Source of the DNA: Pseudomonas sp. PD9R
GTDB lineage: Bacteria; Pseudomonadota; Gammaproteobacteria; Pseudomonadales; Pseudomonadaceae
Length of the DNA stretch: 64,000 nt
Assembly: GCF_019200975.1 (NCBI RefSeq)
Contig: NZ_JAHTMR010000019.1
Location: 31,898 to 95,897 of the forward strand
Direction of reading: 5' to 3'
Within the stretch, counting starts at the first letter, position 1. The number at the start of each line of letters is the position of its first letter. This document shows, one piece after another, positions 52,618-62,700 of this stretch. The notes beneath the pieces are model-generated. The model had not been told where the DNA came from and did not search any database. It worked only from the letters and a program-made list of their open reading frames with translations. The translations under genes and the position numbers were made by a program.

Positions 52618-52685
52618 AAAAGATCGCAGTCTTCGGCAGCTCCTACATTGATCTCTGTAGGAGCTGCCGAAGGCTGCGATCTTTT
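52618..52685. repeat. REP pair, family A
   Basis: Inverted family A pair after the metQ terminator. Confidence 0.92.
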
Positions 52686-52696
52686 GATTTAGGGGG

Positions 52697-52792
52697 TTAA
52701 GCCACCCTGGCCTTCAACGCCCTGCGCAACGCCACCAATAACTTCACGATGTCCTGCGGATTCATGGGTTGTAGCACTTTTGCGTCTGCCAT
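52697..52792 (-). CDS. 31-residue small protein
   Basis: Minus-strand frame beginning MADAKVLQPMNPQDIVKLLV and ending ALKARVA. An AAGGA ribosome site lies 8 bp before the ATG. The second half would form an amphipathic, strongly basic helix. It sits in an otherwise empty 530-bp gap with REP sequence just past the stop. No family is recognised. Short length makes chance possible, but the site, start and spacing fit a real gene. Confidence 0.55.
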   Translation of the reverse strand: MADAKVLQPMNPQDIVKLLVALRRALKARVA

Positions 52793-53071
52793 TTTTTCGT
52801 CCTTGTGATGGTTCGGCCGGGAGTCTGGCCAAAAGCGGTCCGTCCTTGGAGGGGCATTTTGAAAAAAAGATCCTTCCTACGGCGCAAAGGAAAATAGTCG
52901 TCTTCCGTCGCCTCGGCAAATTCACGGGATAGTTTTTTGCGTGATATCAATATGCTTTAACGGTATTTAAATTCTTGTTTTTATACCTTTAAAGTCGGTG
53001 CTTGCAGGGTCGTTATCCACGGCCCTTGGACTGCGCCACCGTCGCTTACCGAGCGGCGTCCAGGATGTTCA
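52793..53071. promoter_or_regulatory. AT-rich region before the amino acid ABC operon
   Basis: The stretch 52930-53000 is AT-rich and should hold the operon promoter and, on the other strand, that of the 31-residue ORF. No operator was identified. No further gene is supported. Confidence 0.4.
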
Positions 53072-53737
53072 ATGAACTTCGATTACGCTTTTATCCTCAG
53101 CACCCTGCCGGCGTTTCTCAAGGCCGTGGGCGTCACGCTGGAGGTCGGATTGATCGCCATCGGCACGTCGTTGCTGGTGGCACTGGTCAACGCGACGATT
53201 CTGGTGTTTCGCACACCGTACTTGCAGCGGCTGGTGGGGCTCTATGTCGAACTGGCGCGTAACACGCCGCTGCTGATTCAACTGTTCTTCGTCTACTTCG
53301 CCTTACCGGCACTCGGTATCAAAATCTCGGGATTTGCGGCGGCAATCATCACCATGACTTTTCTCGGCGGCGCCTACCTCACCGAAGTGCTGCGCGCTGG
53401 CGTGGACGCCGTGCCCCAGGCGCAACTCGAATCCGGCCGCTCCATCGGCCTGTCCCATGGGCAATTGCTGCGCTACGTGATCCTGCCGCAAGCCGGCATT
53501 CTCAGCCTGCCGTCGCTGTTCGCCAATTTCATTTTCCTGCTCAAGGAGACCACCGTGGTCTCGGCGGTGGCGGTGCCGGAAATTCTCTACACCACCAAGA
53601 GCTACATCGCGCTCTACTACAAAACCTACGAAATGCTCGCCGTGCTGACGCTGATCTGCGTGCTGCTGTTTTTGCCGCTGTCGCTGCTGCTCAGCCGTCT
53701 GGAAAGGAGGCTCCAGCATGGCCAGTTCGGGTCTTGA
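53072..53737 (+). CDS. polar amino acid ABC transporter permease 1
   Basis: 221 residues, HisM/GlnP class, five helices. The conserved loop is FLGGAYLTEVLRAGVDAVPQ followed by QLESGRSIGLSHGQ. It overlaps the next permease gene by 20 bp, so the four genes form one tight operon. Position beside metQ suggests a sulfur amino acid such as cystine, but substrate class cannot be read from the sequence. Confidence 0.92.
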   Translation: MNFDYAFILSTLPAFLKAVGVTLEVGLIAIGTSLLVALVNATILVFRTPYLQRLVGLYVELARNTPLLIQLFFVYFALPALGIKISGFAAAIITMTFLGGAYLTEVLRAGVDAVPQAQLESGRSIGLSHGQLLRYVILPQAGILSLPSLFANFIFLLKETTVVSAVAVPEILYTTKSYIALYYKTYEMLAVLTLICVLLFLPLSLLLSRLERRLQHGQFGS

Positions 53738-54377
53738 ATTGCTGTGGGTGTCGTTGCCGCAATTGGGCAAGGGCGCTGCGCAAACCCTGTCGATTTCTTT
53801 TTTGAGCATCGCGATCAGTACCGTCGGCGGCGTGATCTACGGCGTGTTGTGCACGCTGAATGTGAAGTGGCTGAACGCGATCCTGCGGGTGTATCTGGAG
53901 CTGTTCCGGGCGATCCCGGTACTGGTCTGGTTGTACTTGTTGTTCTTCGGTCTTCCGATCTTCTTCGGGCTGAGCATCCCGAGCTTCTGGTGCGCGGTGT
54001 TGGTGTTGTCGCTGTGGGGCGTCAGCGAGGTCGGCGAGGTGGTGCGTGGCGCCTTGCATTCGTTGCCACGCGGGCAGCGTGAAGCAGGGCTGTCGATTGG
54101 TTTGAACGATCCGCAACTCTACGGCTACGTGCTGCTGCCGCAAGCGTTGAAACGCATGACGCCGCCGACCATCAACGTCTACACCCGAATCATCAAGACC
54201 AGCTCCCTGGCGGTACTGATCGGCGTGGTGGACGTGATCAAGGTCGGCCAGCAGATCATCGAGCGCACCTACGAATCAGTGCTGATCTACGGCGCTCTTT
54301 TCCTGTTTTTCTTTTTCATCTGCTACCCGCTGTCGGCCGCCTCGCGCGTGCTGGAGCGGCGCTGGACGCAAGCATGA
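53718..54377 (+). CDS. polar amino acid ABC transporter permease 2
   Basis: 219 residues, same class, five helices. Conserved loop: LWGVSEVGEVVRGALHSLPR with QREAGLSIGL. Forms a heterodimer with permease 1. The ribosome site (GGAAAGGAGG) is inside the previous gene, and the stop overlaps the ATPase start (ATGA). Confidence 0.92.
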   Translation: MASSGLELLWVSLPQLGKGAAQTLSISFLSIAISTVGGVIYGVLCTLNVKWLNAILRVYLELFRAIPVLVWLYLLFFGLPIFFGLSIPSFWCAVLVLSLWGVSEVGEVVRGALHSLPRGQREAGLSIGLNDPQLYGYVLLPQALKRMTPPTINVYTRIIKTSSLAVLIGVVDVIKVGQQIIERTYESVLIYGALFLFFFFICYPLSAASRVLERRWTQA

Positions 54378-55156
54378 GCGCATTGATCGAGTTCAAGGAT
54401 TTCAACAAATTCTTCGGTGAACAGCAGGTCCTCAAAGAGATCGACTTGCAGGTGAAGTCGGGCGAAGTCATCGTCATTCTCGGTCCCAGCGGCTGCGGCA
54501 AAAGCACGTTGCTGCGCTGCCTCAACGGCCTGGAAGTCGCCCACAGCGGCAGCCTCCAATTTGCCGGCCGCGAGTTGCTGAGCAAGGGCACCGACTGGCG
54601 CGAAGTGCGGCAGCAGATCGGCATGGTGTTCCAAAGCTATCACCTGTTCCCGCACATGAGCGTGCTCGACAACCTGTTGCTCGGCCCGCTCAAAGTGCAG
54701 AAACGCGAACCCCGTGAAGCCCGCGCCCAGGCTGAGGCCTTGCTCGAACGCGTGGGCCTGGCGGACAAGCGCGATGCCTTCCCGCGCCAGCTCTCCGGTG
54801 GTCAGCAGCAACGCATCGCCATCGTCCGTTCGTTGTGCATGAACCCCAAGGTCATGCTTTTCGATGAAGTCACCGCTGCCCTCGACCCTGAGATGGTCAA
54901 GGAAGTGCTGGAAGTCATACAAGGGTTGGCCCGCGAAGGCATGACCCTGCTGATTGTCACCCACGAAATGGCTTTCGCCCGCGCAGTGGCTGACCGCATT
55001 GTGTTCATGGATGCCGGACGTATCCTTGAGCAAAACCCGCCCGAGATTTTCTTTACGAACCCGCAAACCGCACGAGCGCAGCAGTTCCTGGAGAAGTTCT
55101 CCTACGTCGCCGCACTACCCAAAACGACTCAAACAAAGGAACTGGAACTGCTATGA
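54374..55156 (+). CDS. polar amino acid ABC transporter ATPase
   Basis: 260 residues, GlnQ/HisP class. Walker A GPSGCGKST, Q-loop VFQSYHLFPHM, signature LSGGQQQRIAIVRSL, Walker B VMLFDEVTAALD and switch VTHEMAFAR intact. VTAALD replaces the more usual PTSALD. Overlaps both neighbours by 4 bp. Confidence 0.95.
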   Translation: MSALIEFKDFNKFFGEQQVLKEIDLQVKSGEVIVILGPSGCGKSTLLRCLNGLEVAHSGSLQFAGRELLSKGTDWREVRQQIGMVFQSYHLFPHMSVLDNLLLGPLKVQKREPREARAQAEALLERVGLADKRDAFPRQLSGGQQQRIAIVRSLCMNPKVMLFDEVTAALDPEMVKEVLEVIQGLAREGMTLLIVTHEMAFARAVADRIVFMDAGRILEQNPPEIFFTNPQTARAQQFLEKFSYVAALPKTTQTKELELL

Positions 55157-56037
55157 AAACTGCCAAGTCTTCACTCTTGCTGACACTCCCACTGCTGGGC
55201 CTTGCACTGTTGGCCGGCTGCAACAAAGCCGAAGAACCTGCAAAACCGAAAGTCGCCAGCGAAAGCACCGCACCGTCCGGTTATCTGGAAAAAATCAAGG
55301 CGCGGGACAAGCTGATCGTGGGTGTGTTCACCGACAAGCCGCCGTTCGGGTTCGTCAATGAAGCCGGGCGCTACGTCGGTTTCGATACCGACATCGGCCG
55401 GCAATTCGCCAAGGATCTGCTGGGTGATGAAAACAAGGTCGAGTTCGTAGCGGTGGAGCCGGCGAGCCGGATTCCGTTCCTGCAAAGTGACAAGGTCGAT
55501 CTGATCCTGGCCAACATGACCGTGACGCCAGAACGCAAAGAAGCGGTGGAATTCACCAACCCGAACCTCAAGGTTGCGGTGCAGGCCTTGGTGCCAGAGA
55601 AAAGCGGGGTGAAAAATCTCGATGACCTGGCGACCCGCACCACTATCGTCACCACCGGTACGACTGCCGACATTTGGCTGACCAAGAATCACCCGGACTG
55701 GAAGTTGCTGAAGTTCGAGAAAAACTCCGAGTCCCTGCAAGCCCTGGCCAATGGTCGTGGCGATGCCTATGCACAAGACAATCTGGTGCTGTTCAGCTGG
55801 GCCAAGCAGAACCCTGGCTATCGCGTACTGAGCCAGACCCTGGGCGCCGAAGCGCCAATCGCGCCAGCGGTGAAGAAGGGCAATATCGAACTGCGCGACT
55901 GGGTGAATGCCGAGTTGGCGAAGCTGGGTGAGGACAAGTATCTGCTCAAGCTGTACGACCAGTACGTGCGCAAGGAACTGAGCGACGACACCAAGCCTGA
56001 GAGCGTGATTGTCGAGGGTGGGAAGTGGCAGGGGTGA
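55153..56037 (+). CDS. polar amino acid ABC substrate-binding lipoprotein
   Basis: 294 residues with a lipoprotein signal (LLGLALLAGCNKAEE), unusual for this class in Gram-negatives but not rare. The SBP_bac_3 pattern is clear: DKLIVGVFTDKPPFGFVNE, GRYVGFDTDIGRQFAKDLLG, DLILANMTVTPERKEAVEFT. TTGTTADIW and NGRGDAYAQDN form the rest of the site. Last gene of the operon. Candidate ligands are cystine or another sulfur amino acid by context only. Confidence 0.92.
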   Translation: MKTAKSSLLLTLPLLGLALLAGCNKAEEPAKPKVASESTAPSGYLEKIKARDKLIVGVFTDKPPFGFVNEAGRYVGFDTDIGRQFAKDLLGDENKVEFVAVEPASRIPFLQSDKVDLILANMTVTPERKEAVEFTNPNLKVAVQALVPEKSGVKNLDDLATRTTIVTTGTTADIWLTKNHPDWKLLKFEKNSESLQALANGRGDAYAQDNLVLFSWAKQNPGYRVLSQTLGAEAPIAPAVKKGNIELRDWVNAELAKLGEDKYLLKLYDQYVRKELSDDTKPESVIVEGGKWQG

Positions 56038-56062
56038 GTAATCTCAACAGTCGGTAACGACT

Positions 56063-56145
56063 AAAAGATCGCAGCCTGCGGCAGCTCCTACAGGGGAATG
56101 CGTTCGATGTAGGAGCTGTCGAGTGAAACGAGGCTGCGATCTTTT
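56063..56145. repeat. REP pair, family A, one arm altered
   Basis: Inverted family A pair; the second unit carries GAGTGAAACGAGG inside the usual arm, which lengthens the hairpin. Confidence 0.88.
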
Positions 56146-56156
56146 CAGCGTTTAAA

Positions 56157-57353
56157 TCAATCCGGCCAATACCACGCCGGCTCATCCAGCGTGCGCTGCC
56201 CGACAATCCCGGTTTGCCCAAGAATCTTCTCCAGCACAATGCAATTGCATTCCGGGTCCTGCTGCAACGCCGAGATCAACCGCCGTGCATGGGACACCAC
56301 CCACACCTGACATTGCCCCGACGCGCGGATAATCAATCGCGCCAGCGCCGGCAGCAGATCCGGATGCAGACTGGTTTCCGGTTCGTTCAGCACCATCAAT
56401 GTCGGTGGCCGAGGCGTCAGCAGTGCTGCCACCAATAACAAATAACGCAATGTCCCGTCCGACAACTCGGCTGCCGACAGCGGTCGCAGCAAACCCTCCT
56501 GATAAAACTCGATGGCAAATCGTCCGCCGGGCAGCGGTGCGATGTTCAATCGTGCGCCGGGAAAGGCGTCGCTGATCGCCGCCCGCAATGCATCGGCGTC
56601 GCCGATTTCGATGATGGTCTGCAAGGCTGCCGCCAGATCGCGACCGTCGTGGTGTAGCACGGGCGTGCGGGTGCCAAGTTGCGGTTGACGCACCGGGGCA
56701 TCGGCGTCGCTGCGAAAGTGATCGTAGAAACGCCAGCGGCGGATGAATTCGCGCAGCTCCAGCACCTCAGGCGAAGTGCGCAGGCTTCCGACCTGATCGA
56801 ACAGACTGTCGAAGTTCGGTGTGTGCTGCGCCAGCACGTCCCAGCTGCGATTGGCTCGGGCGCGAATCATCGGGCCATCGCGGTCTACCAGCAGGGCCGC
56901 CGGACGATAGAAAGGCCCGGACCAGATGCATTCGCGCTTGATCTGTGGGTCGAGGCTGAAGCGTGAGGGAATGGGTGAGCTGTGCTCGGGTAGCATGAAG
57001 TGGCCATTGGAATCAGGCAGCCCAAGGCCGATCGAGTAGCTGAAATCCTCGCCGGCAAAGCCCAGGCGCAGGCGTTTGACACCGTGCCGCACGCTGGCCT
57101 CGATCGGCACCTCACCGTTGCGCATGCGCCGGGTAATGGTTTCCGGGCCAGCCCAGAACGTGGAATCCAGCCCACCCTCGCGAGCCAGCGCATTGACCAC
57201 GCCACCCTGAGCGGTTTCAGCCAGCAGGCGTAACGCGCGATAGAGATTGGATTTGCCGCTGCCGTTGGGGCCGGTGATCAGGTTCAACCGACCCAGCGGG
57301 ATCACCAGTTTGTTGATCGAGCGGTAGTTGGCCACCGCAAGGATCTTGAGCAT
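56157..57353 (-). CDS. AAA family ATPase (RecF/SMC-like, AAA_21 type)
   Basis: 398 residues. Walker A ITGPNGSGKSN at about residue 27, ABC-type signature LSDGTLRYLLLVAALL, Walker B LMVLNEPETSLHPDLLPAL and a switch WVVSHARRL. The layout is that of predicted ATPases of the AAA_21/DUF2813 kind. No TOPRIM or nuclease domain is fused, and no partner gene is adjacent (REP pairs on both sides). Related stand-alone ATPases occur in defence and repair; no function can be assigned. Confidence 0.85.
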   Translation of the reverse strand: MLKILAVANYRSINKLVIPLGRLNLITGPNGSGKSNLYRALRLLAETAQGGVVNALAREGGLDSTFWAGPETITRRMRNGEVPIEASVRHGVKRLRLGFAGEDFSYSIGLGLPDSNGHFMLPEHSSPIPSRFSLDPQIKRECIWSGPFYRPAALLVDRDGPMIRARANRSWDVLAQHTPNFDSLFDQVGSLRTSPEVLELREFIRRWRFYDHFRSDADAPVRQPQLGTRTPVLHHDGRDLAAALQTIIEIGDADALRAAISDAFPGARLNIAPLPGGRFAIEFYQEGLLRPLSAAELSDGTLRYLLLVAALLTPRPPTLMVLNEPETSLHPDLLPALARLIIRASGQCQVWVVSHARRLISALQQDPECNCIVLEKILGQTGIVGQRTLDEPAWYWPD

Positions 57354-57378
57354 AAAAACGTTCCCTGTGACCGACCCG

Positions 57379-57458
57379 GTAGGAGCTGCCGAAGGCTGCG
57401 ATCTTTTGATCTTGATCCATTAAAAGCAAAAGATCGCAGCCTGCGGCAGCTCCTACAG
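57379..57458. repeat. REP pair, family A
   Basis: Inverted family A pair between the divergent ATPase and triA genes. Confidence 0.92.
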
Positions 57459-57536
57459 GTGAAATGCGTGGGCGAAGGTGCAAGCCTGTTCTAAGCTGAC
57501 AGGCGTATTACGCCCGCACAACGCAAAGGAGTCTGC

Positions 57537-58640
57537 ATGGCTGGTCCCGGATTGAAAATAGCGCTTGGCTTGAGCATGTTGGTTTTACTGAGCGCTTGCG
57601 ACGAAAAAAAGCCGGTCGAGAAGGACCTGCCACGGGTCTTCGTGCAAGTGGTCAAGCCGGCCGACTATGCCATCAGCGTTACCTTGAGTGGTGATGTTCA
57701 GGCACGGGTGCAGACCGAATTGTCATTCCGTGTGGGCGGCAAGATCATCGAGCGCACCGTCGATGTCGGTGACCGGGTTTCCGCCAAGCAAGTGCTCGCC
57801 AGGCTCGACCCCAAGGACCTGCAAACCAACGTTGACTCCGCCGAGGCTCAGGTCGTCGCCGAACAGGCCAAGGTCAAACAGAACGCCGCCGCTTTCGTGC
57901 GCCAGCAGAAACTCCTGCCCAAGGGCTACACCAGTCAAAGCGAATTCGATTCCGCGCAGGCCGCCTTGCGCAGCACTCAAAGCTCGCTGGCGGCAGCCCA
58001 GGCGCAGTTGGCCAATGCCCGTGAACAACTGAGCTACACCGCGCTGATTGCCGACGCCCCGGGTGTGATTACTGCGCGTCAGGCCGAAGTCGGGCAGGTG
58101 GTACAGGCCACGGTGCCGATTTTCAGCCTGGCCCGGGACGGTGAGCGCGATGCGGTGTTCAATGTCTACGAAGCGCTGCTGGCTGAACCGCCGGAAGACA
58201 AGTCGGTCATGGTCAGCCTGCTCGATAACCCGGAGATCAAAACCAGGGGAACCGTTCGCGAAGTGACGCCGGCAGTCTCCGAGCAGACCGGCACGGTGCA
58301 AGTCAAAGTCAGTCTCGACAGTCTGCCGCCAGGCATGCAATTGGGCTCGGTAGTCAGTGCCACCGCCCATAGCCGGAGCAAATCAGCCGTGGAATTGCCG
58401 TGGTCAGCCTTGACTAAAAAACTCCACGATCCGGCCGTTTGGCTGGTGGATGACGAGGGCAAAGCGCAATTGCACAACGTCACGGTTGGCCGCTATCTAA
58501 CGGGTAAAGTCATCATCAGCTCCGGGCTCGATGGCGGGGAAAAAGTCGTGATCGCTGGCGGCCAGTTGCTGCACCCCGGTGTGAAGGTGGACATCGCCGA
58601 AAACACCTACAAGGACCTGTCCGTGGGGAGCCAGCCATGA
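57537..58640 (+). CDS. triA: RND efflux membrane-fusion lipoprotein (TriA-like)
   Basis: 367 residues. Lipoprotein signal ends VLLSACDEKK. Barrel-sandwich and hairpin parts are visible: ARVQTELSFRVGGKIIERTV, DVGDRVSAKQVLARLDPKD, a coiled-coil hairpin (SLAAAQAQLANAREQLSYTA) and APGVITARQAEVGQVVQ. Two adaptor genes followed by an RND pump is the TriABC arrangement known from P. aeruginosa, which exports triclosan and works with OpmH. AAGGAGTC precedes the ATG; the stop overlaps triB by 4 bp. Confidence 0.88.
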   Translation: MAGPGLKIALGLSMLVLLSACDEKKPVEKDLPRVFVQVVKPADYAISVTLSGDVQARVQTELSFRVGGKIIERTVDVGDRVSAKQVLARLDPKDLQTNVDSAEAQVVAEQAKVKQNAAAFVRQQKLLPKGYTSQSEFDSAQAALRSTQSSLAAAQAQLANAREQLSYTALIADAPGVITARQAEVGQVVQATVPIFSLARDGERDAVFNVYEALLAEPPEDKSVMVSLLDNPEIKTRGTVREVTPAVSEQTGTVQVKVSLDSLPPGMQLGSVVSATAHSRSKSAVELPWSALTKKLHDPAVWLVDDEGKAQLHNVTVGRYLTGKVIISSGLDGGEKVVIAGGQLLHPGVKVDIAENTYKDLSVGSQP

Positions 58641-59704
58641 AGCGCCTGTTACTGGTTTTCGCCGGTGTGATGCTGCTGGCCTGCTCGAAACAAGAACCTG
58701 CGCCGGAGCCCGTGCGCCCGGTGTTGTCGATCAAGGTCGAGGCGTTGGGTGAGGAAAACCTCGGGCGTTTCGCCGGCAATATCCAGGCCCGTTACGAAAG
58801 CAATGTCGGATTCCGGGTGCCGGGGCGCATCGCCAGCCGCAGCGTCGACGTTGGTGCCGAAGTCGATAAAGGTGCCTTGCTCGCCACGCTCGACCCCACC
58901 GACCAACAGAACCAGTTGCGCTCGGCGGAGGGCAATCTGGCGAGTATTAAGGCGCAACTCATCAACGCCCAGGCCAGCGCCCGGCGTCAGCAGGAATTGT
59001 TCGATCGTGGCGTAGGCTCACAGGCGCAGCTCGACAGCGCGCAGACCGACCTCAAAACCACCCAGGCTTCCCTCGATCAGGCCGTGGCCGCGGTCAATCA
59101 GGCCAAGGACCAGCTCAACTATGTCGAGTTGCGCGCCGACCACAAGGCCGTGGTCACCGCCTGGAATGCCGAAGCCGGGCAAGTCGTCACCGCCGGCCAG
59201 CAGGTAGTGACCCTCGCACAACCCGACATCAAGGAAGCGGTGATCGACCTGCCCGACACCTTGGTCGACCAGTTGCCTGAGGACGTGGTGTTCCAGGTCG
59301 CCTCGCAACTGAATCCGGAAATCACCACCACGGCGACTATTCGCGAAGTCGAGCCGCAGGCCGAAAGCACCACCCGCACCCGACGCGCCCGCCTGACCCT
59401 GACCGAAACACCGGCCGCCTTTCGTCTTGGCACGGCGATCAGCGTGACCTTGAGCTCCGCGATCAAGCCGCGTATCGAACTGCCCCTGAGCGCACTGCAG
59501 GAGGTCGAAGGCAAACCGCGTATCTGGCTGGTCGATGTGCGCACGCAAACCGTTGCCCCGCGTGACGTCCGAATCATCAGTCGCACGGACAGCACGGTGG
59601 TCGTGGCCAGTGGTGTGAAGTCCGGCGAGCGGATCGTCACTGCCGGCGTGAATAGCCTCAAACCGGGGCAGAAAGTAAAAGTCGACGAGGGCAGCCCGCA
59701 ATGA
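58637..59704 (+). CDS. triB: RND efflux membrane-fusion lipoprotein (TriB-like)
   Basis: 355 residues. Lipoprotein signal ends VMLLACSKQE. Same adaptor fold as TriA but distinct in sequence: ARYESNVGFRVPGRIASRSV, a hairpin with SAQTDLKTTQASLDQAV, and ADHKAVVTAWNAEAGQVVTA. In P. aeruginosa both adaptors are needed. Overlaps the pump gene by 4 bp. Confidence 0.88.
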   Translation: MKRLLLVFAGVMLLACSKQEPAPEPVRPVLSIKVEALGEENLGRFAGNIQARYESNVGFRVPGRIASRSVDVGAEVDKGALLATLDPTDQQNQLRSAEGNLASIKAQLINAQASARRQQELFDRGVGSQAQLDSAQTDLKTTQASLDQAVAAVNQAKDQLNYVELRADHKAVVTAWNAEAGQVVTAGQQVVTLAQPDIKEAVIDLPDTLVDQLPEDVVFQVASQLNPEITTTATIREVEPQAESTTRTRRARLTLTETPAAFRLGTAISVTLSSAIKPRIELPLSALQEVEGKPRIWLVDVRTQTVAPRDVRIISRTDSTVVVASGVKSGERIVTAGVNSLKPGQKVKVDEGSPQ

Positions 59705-62700
59705 AAGGGAGTTTCAATTTATCGGAATGGGCGCTCAAGCATCAGTCATTCGTCTGGTATTTGATGTTCGTTGCGCTGCTGATGGGCGTGTTCTCCTACA
59801 TGAACCTGGGCCGCGAGGAAGACCCTTCGTTCACCATCAAGACCATGGTCATCCAGACCCGCTGGCCCGGCGCGACCCAGGAAGAAACCCTCAAGCAGGT
59901 CACTGACCGCATCGAGAAAAAACTCGAGGAACTGGATTCGCTCGACTACGTGAAAAGCTACACCCGACCCGGCGAGTCCACGGTATACGTGTACCTGCGC
60001 GACACCACCAAGGCTGCGGACATTCCGGAAATCTGGTACCAGGTGCGCAAGAAGATCAACGACATTCGTGGCTCGTTCCCCCAGGGCATTCAGGGCCCGT
60101 CGTTCAACGACGAGTTCGGTGACGTATTCGGTTCGATCTACGCCTTTACCGCCGACGGCTTGACCATGCGTCAGCTACGCGATTACGTCGAGCAGGCCCG
60201 CGCCGAGATACGCGGTGTGCCGGGGCTGGGCAAGATCGAGATGGTCGGCCAGCAGGACGAAGTCTTCTACCTCAACTTCTCGACACGCAAACTCGCGGCA
60301 CTGGGCATCAATGAGCAGCAAGTGGTGCAGAGCCTGCAAACCCAGAACGCGGTGACCCCGGCCGGGGTGATCGAGGCCGGCCCGGAACGGATTTCCGTGC
60401 GCACGTCCGGGAAATTCATCTCGGAAAAAGATCTGGCCAACGTCAACCTGCGACTCAACGATCGCTTCTATCGCCTGGCCGATATCGCCGACATCCAGCG
60501 CGGTTATGTCGACCCGTCGACACCGGAGTTTCGCTACAACGGCCAGCAAGCCATCGGCCTGGCGATCGCGATGCAGAAGGGCGGCAACATTCAGGTGTTC
60601 GGCAAGGCGCTGCACCAGCGCATCAATGAATTGACCGCCGACCTGCCCGTGGGTGTCGGCGTGCACAACGTGTCCGATCAGGCTGTGGTGGTGGAAGAGG
60701 CCGTCGGCGGTTTTACCAGTGCATTGTTCGAGGCCGTGGTGATCGTGCTGGTGGTCAGCTTCATCAGCCTTGGCGTGCGCGCCGGGCTGGTGGTGGCGTG
60801 TTCGATCCCGCTGGTACTGGCGATGGTGTTTGTGTTCATGGAATACAGCGGCATCACCATGCAACGGATCTCCCTCGGCGCGTTGATCATCGCCCTCGGC
60901 TTGCTGGTGGATGACGCGATGATCACCGTCGAGATGATGGTCTCGCGCCTGGAGTTGGGCGACACCAAGGAGCAGGCCGCGACCTTTGCCTACACCTCGA
61001 CGGCGTTCCCGATGCTCACCGGGACGCTGGTGACCGTCGCCGGTTTCGTGCCGATCGGTCTGAACGCCAGCTCTGCCGGCGAATACACCTTCACCCTGTT
61101 CGCGGTGATTGCGGTGGCCATGATCGTCTCGTGGATTGTCGCGGTGCTGTTTGCCCCAGTGATAGGCGTGCACATCCTCAGCGCCAATGTGAAGCCGCAT
61201 TCGGCGGAGCCGGGGCGTCTCGGGCGGGCTTTCAATGGTGGTTTGCTGTGGAGCATGCGCAATCGCTGGTGGGCCATCGGCATTACGGTGTTGCTGTTTG
61301 TGCTGTCGATTTTCGGTATGGGGTTTGTGCAGAACCAGTTCTTCCCGTCCTCGGATCGACCGGAAATCCTGGTGGACCTGAACCTGCCGCAAAACGCCTC
61401 CATCGATGAAACCCGCAAAGCCGTGGACAAGCTTGAAGCCACGCTCAAGGGCGACCCGGACATCGTGCGCTGGAGCACCTACATTGGCCAGGGCGCGATC
61501 CGTTTCTACCTGCCCCTCGACCAGCAATTGCAGAACCCCTATTACGCGCAACTGGTGATTGTCAGCAAAGGCTTCGAGGAGCGAACGGGTCTCAGCGACC
61601 GGCTGCGTGAACGCCTGCGCAAAGACTTCGTCGGCATTGGCAGTTACGTGCAAGCACTGGAGATGGGCCCGCCGGTCGGGCGGCCGATTCAGTACCGGGT
61701 CAGCGGCAAGGACATTGATCAAGTGCGCAAGCACGCCATCGACCTGGCCAGCGAACTGGACAAAAACCCGCACATCGGCGAGATCATTTTCGACTGGAAC
61801 GAACCGGGCAAGGTACTGCGCATCGACATCGCCCAGGACAAGGCGCGGCAGCTAGGCTTGTCCTCCCAAGACGTGGCGAACCTGATGAACAGCATTGTCA
61901 GCGGCTCGACCGTGACTCAGGTCGACGATGATATCTACCTGATCAACGTGGTTGGCCGTGCTGTAGACGCCGAACGTGGCTCGCCGGAAACCCTGCAAAA
62001 CCTGCAGATCGTTACGCCCGGTGGTACCTCGATTCCGCTGCTCGCGTTTGCCACCGTGCGTTATGAGTTGGAGCAGCCGCTGGTGTGGCGTCGCGACCGC
62101 AGGCCGACGATTACCATCAAGGCCGCGGTGGTCGGCGAGATTCAGCCAACCGATTTGGTGACCATCCTCAAACCGGACATCGAAAAATTCGCCGCCGGTT
62201 TGCCGGCAGGCTACAAGGTCGCCACCGGCGGTACGGTGGAGGAGAGCGGCAAGGCCCAGGGACCGATCGCCAAGGTTGTGCCGTTGATGTTGTTCCTGAT
62301 GGCGACGTTCCTGATGATTCAATTGCACAGCGTGCAGAAGATGTTTCTGGTGGCCAGCGTCGCGCCGCTGGGCCTGATCGGCGTGGTGCTGGCGCTGGTG
62401 CCAACCGGCACGCCGATGGGTTTTGTGGCGATCCTCGGCATTCTGGCGCTGATTGGAATCATCATCCGCAACTCGGTGATTCTGGTGACCCAGATCGATG
62501 CCATGGAGAAGGAGGGCCTTTCACCGTGGGAGGCCGTGGTGCAAGCCACGGAACACCGGCGTCGGCCGATCCTGCTGACGGCGGCGGCCGCGAGCATGGG
62601 CATGATCCCGATTGCCCGGGAAGTGTTCTGGGGGCCGATGGCCTACGCGATGATCGGCGGGATCATCATCGCCACCCTGCTGACGCTGCTGTTTTTGCCG

